Shown here one piece after another: positions 6,043 to 7,248 of a stretch of 7,248 nt of DNA. Location of the stretch: the NCBI GenBank assembly GCA_009923965.1, contig RFSL01000045.1, positions 1 through 7,248 on the forward strand, given 5' to 3'. The notes under the pieces were generated by a model. It saw only the letters and a program-made list of their open reading frames with translations, searched no databases and was not told the origin of the DNA. A program made the position numbers and the translations under genes. This DNA is from Flavobacteriia bacterium. Its GTDB lineage: Bacteria; Bacteroidota; Bacteroidia; Flavobacteriales_D; Crocinitomicaceae. Within the stretch, counting starts at the first letter, position 1. Each line of letters begins with the position of its first letter.

Positions 6043-6980
6043 TGTCGTATTTACTAAAAGACCGTAACTATATTTGGCACCCTTTTACACAAGCTCAAAC
6101 TGCGCCTGACCCCATTGTGGTGCTACGGGCAAAGGATGCCACACTGTACACTGAAAGTCATGGGGAATTACTAGATGGCAATTCATCGTGGTGGGTCAAT
6201 ACACACGGACATTCAAATGATCATTTAGTAAACGCAATAATTGAACAAGCGAACACCCTAGACCATTGTATTTTTGCGGGTGCTACACACCCAAAAGCCA
6301 TAGAGCTTGCTGAGCGAATCATTGATAAATTAGGAAGTCCTTTTCAAAAAGTATTTTTTTCAGACAATGGCTCAACAGCGGTGGAAGTGGCCATCAAAAT
6401 GGCCATCCAATATTGGAAAAATTGTAATCAGCCCAAAACAAACTTTTTAGCGCTAGATGGTGCCTACCACGGTGATACTTTTGGAGCGATGTCTCTTGGT
6501 CAACGCGGCTATTTTAATGAGCCCTTTGAACAGTTGTTTTTCGATGTTGATTTTCTTGACTTCCCAACTGATTCGAATTTGAATGAAATATTGGAAAATG
6601 CGGAGGTATTAATGGCCTCAAATACCTTTGCGGCAATCATTCTTGAACCGTTAATCCAAGGATCGGCTGGAATGCGTATTTATTCTATCGAGTTTCTTGA
6701 AGCACTCGTTGAGATGGCAAGAAAGCACGATGTTATCGTAATTTTTGACGAAGTAATGACCGCTTTTGGTCGGACTGGAAAGTTATTCGCGTTCGAACAT
6801 ACGAATGTTAAACCAGATATTATATGTTTATCGAAAGGATTAACCGGAGGTGTTTTACCATTAGGTTTAACAATCAGCACACAAAAAATTTACGATGCTT
6901 TTTTATCTGATGAAAAAGCAAAAGCAATAGTAATTTCCTCTTCACTTGTCGCATACTTTCCACTGCCTAAAGTGTTGTGA
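6042..6980 (+). CDS. bioA: Adenosylmethionine-8-amino-7-oxononanoate aminotransferase BioA, C-terminus replaced at a junction
   Basis: BioA is a PLP-dependent transaminase that uses SAM as amino donor to make 7,8-diaminopelargonate, the substrate of BioD. The start at ATG 6042 gives the typical DRNYIWHPFTQ N-terminus; an in-frame TTG at 6039 is not needed. Visible active-site features are SSWW at 48-51, the GSTAVE phosphate-binding segment at 110-115, AYHGDT at 141-146, FDEV at 235-238 with the PLP-ring aspartate D236, and SKGLTGG with the PLP lysine K265. The match to the family ends near residue 295 (SDEKAKA). The remaining 17 residues to the TGA at 6980 are the antisense of a neuB fragment. 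Normal BioA has about 420-430 residues and continues with a GHSYTANP-type segment, so roughly a quarter is missing, including residues of the substrate site. As written the protein would not be functional. Most likely the true gene continues elsewhere. Confidence 0.92.
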   Translation: MSYLLKDRNYIWHPFTQAQTAPDPIVVLRAKDATLYTESHGELLDGNSSWWVNTHGHSNDHLVNAIIEQANTLDHCIFAGATHPKAIELAERIIDKLGSPFQKVFFSDNGSTAVEVAIKMAIQYWKNCNQPKTNFLALDGAYHGDTFGAMSLGQRGYFNEPFEQLFFDVDFLDFPTDSNLNEILENAEVLMASNTFAAIILEPLIQGSAGMRIYSIEFLEALVEMARKHDVIVIFDEVMTAFGRTGKLFAFEHTNVKPDIICLSKGLTGGVLPLGLTISTQKIYDAFLSDEKAKAIVISSSLVAYFPLPKVL

Positions 6981-7248
6981 ATTATCTTACTCCCATGTAT
7001 TAGTTCAACAAGTTCAACTGGAGTCATTGAACAAATAATATCTGGGCCAAATCTGTTTTTTGAGTCTGTGAAATGTCTTTCTAAAATGGAAGCACCCAGT
7101 GCAACGGCTCCCAAACATGGATAATTAGTTAAAGAATGATCAGAAAGGCCAATAACTGCGTCTGGAAAATTCATTTCTAGTTCTCTAATTGCATCAAGTC
7201 TAATCAATTTATCAGCAGTTGGATATAGATTTGTGCAATGAAGCAATG
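6890..7248 (-). CDS. neuB: N-acetylneuraminate (sialic acid) synthase NeuB, internal fragment
   Basis: NeuB condenses N-acetylmannosamine with phosphoenolpyruvate to make sialic acid, or related nonulosonates, for surface glycans. The minus-strand frame enters at the right edge and covers the C-terminal half of the TIM-barrel domain: LLHCTNLYPT, FPDAVIGLSDHSLTNYP, CLGAVALGASILERHFTD and GPDIICSM. The two histidines (SDH and ERH) are 21 residues apart, as for the metal ligands H215 and H236 of Neisseria NeuB. HCTNLYPT and GPDIICSM favour NeuB over pseudaminate synthase. The family match ends at EEITIAFAFSS near 6908; the last residues (DKKAS and TAA at 6890) are antisense bioA. The N-terminal half lies beyond the window, and the C-terminal SAF domain with its active-site arginine is cut off by the junction. 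There is no evidence that this is the natural neighbour of the biotin genes. Confidence 0.88.
   Translation of the reverse strand, partial: LLHCTNLYPTADKLIRLDAIRELEMNFPDAVIGLSDHSLTNYPCLGAVALGASILERHFTDSKNRFGPDIICSMTPVELVELIHGSKIIHNTLGSGKYATSEEEITIAFAFSSDKKAS
6908..6926. other. Chimeric junction between bioA and an inverted neuB fragment
   Basis: In this short stretch both reading frames still fit their families. On the plus strand it encodes the BioA-like SDEKAKA; on the minus strand it encodes the NeuB-like AFAFSS. Left of it only bioA makes sense and right of it only neuB makes sense. The overlap is an A-rich run (GAAAAAGCAAAAGC), the kind of microhomology at which unrelated molecules or assembly paths are joined. 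Both genes lose their 3' ends at this point in opposite orientations. Confidence 0.75.

Noticed and set aside
6927..6980. The last 17 residues of the bioA frame as a genuine alternative C-terminus.
   Set aside because: They are the exact antisense of family-conserved NeuB codons (the GKYATSEEEITI region), so they are a by-product of the join.
1..7248. Mobile elements, CRISPR arrays, tRNA or rRNA genes, defence systems.
   Set aside because: No transposase, integrase, direct-repeat array or tRNA-like cloverleaf was seen on either strand.

Overview
The window looks like chromosomal DNA of a member of the Bacteroidota, most likely of the Flavobacteriales type. The reasons are the AT-rich composition, the repeated TAnnTTTG promoter element, leaders without Shine-Dalgarno sequences, a secreted protein with a C-terminal type IX secretion (T9SS) sorting domain, and the style of the RimO, BioD and BioA proteins. 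No RNA gene, CRISPR array, insertion sequence or prophage gene was seen.

Layout. At the left edge, on the minus strand, is the N-terminal part of a secreted glucose/sorbosone dehydrogenase-like beta-propeller (1-576). It is divergent from a 533-residue secreted kelch-like propeller with a T9SS tail (681-2282), and the 104-base gap carries a promoter element for each. Next, on the minus strand, are two tiny overlapping membrane-protein genes (2482-2667, then 2391-2489), which converge on the kelch gene. Upstream of them is rimO on the minus strand (2789-4105), the ribosomal protein S12 methylthiotransferase. Divergent from rimO is a tightly packed plus-strand operon: a small lipoprotein (4231-4671), a TlyA-like S4/methyltransferase protein (4676-5410), bioD (5407-6042) and bioA (from 6042). 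BioA makes 7,8-diaminopelargonate and BioD turns it into dethiobiotin, so the right half of the operon is a biotin-synthesis unit.

The most striking point is at about 6908-6926. The bioA reading frame is normal through the PLP lysine and then stops matching its family, lacking roughly the last quarter of the protein. From the same point to the right edge the minus strand encodes part of a sialic acid (N-acetylneuraminate) synthase, NeuB, which also breaks off there before its C-terminal domain. Two unrelated genes are cut at the same place and joined tail to tail. That is the signature of a chimeric join, either an assembly or amplification artefact or a real rearrangement. Annotation to the right of about 6926 should not be assumed to be the natural neighbour of the biotin operon.

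A second point of interest is the TlyA-like protein. It keeps the four expected catalytic residues but has lost the glycine-rich S-adenosylmethionine motif.
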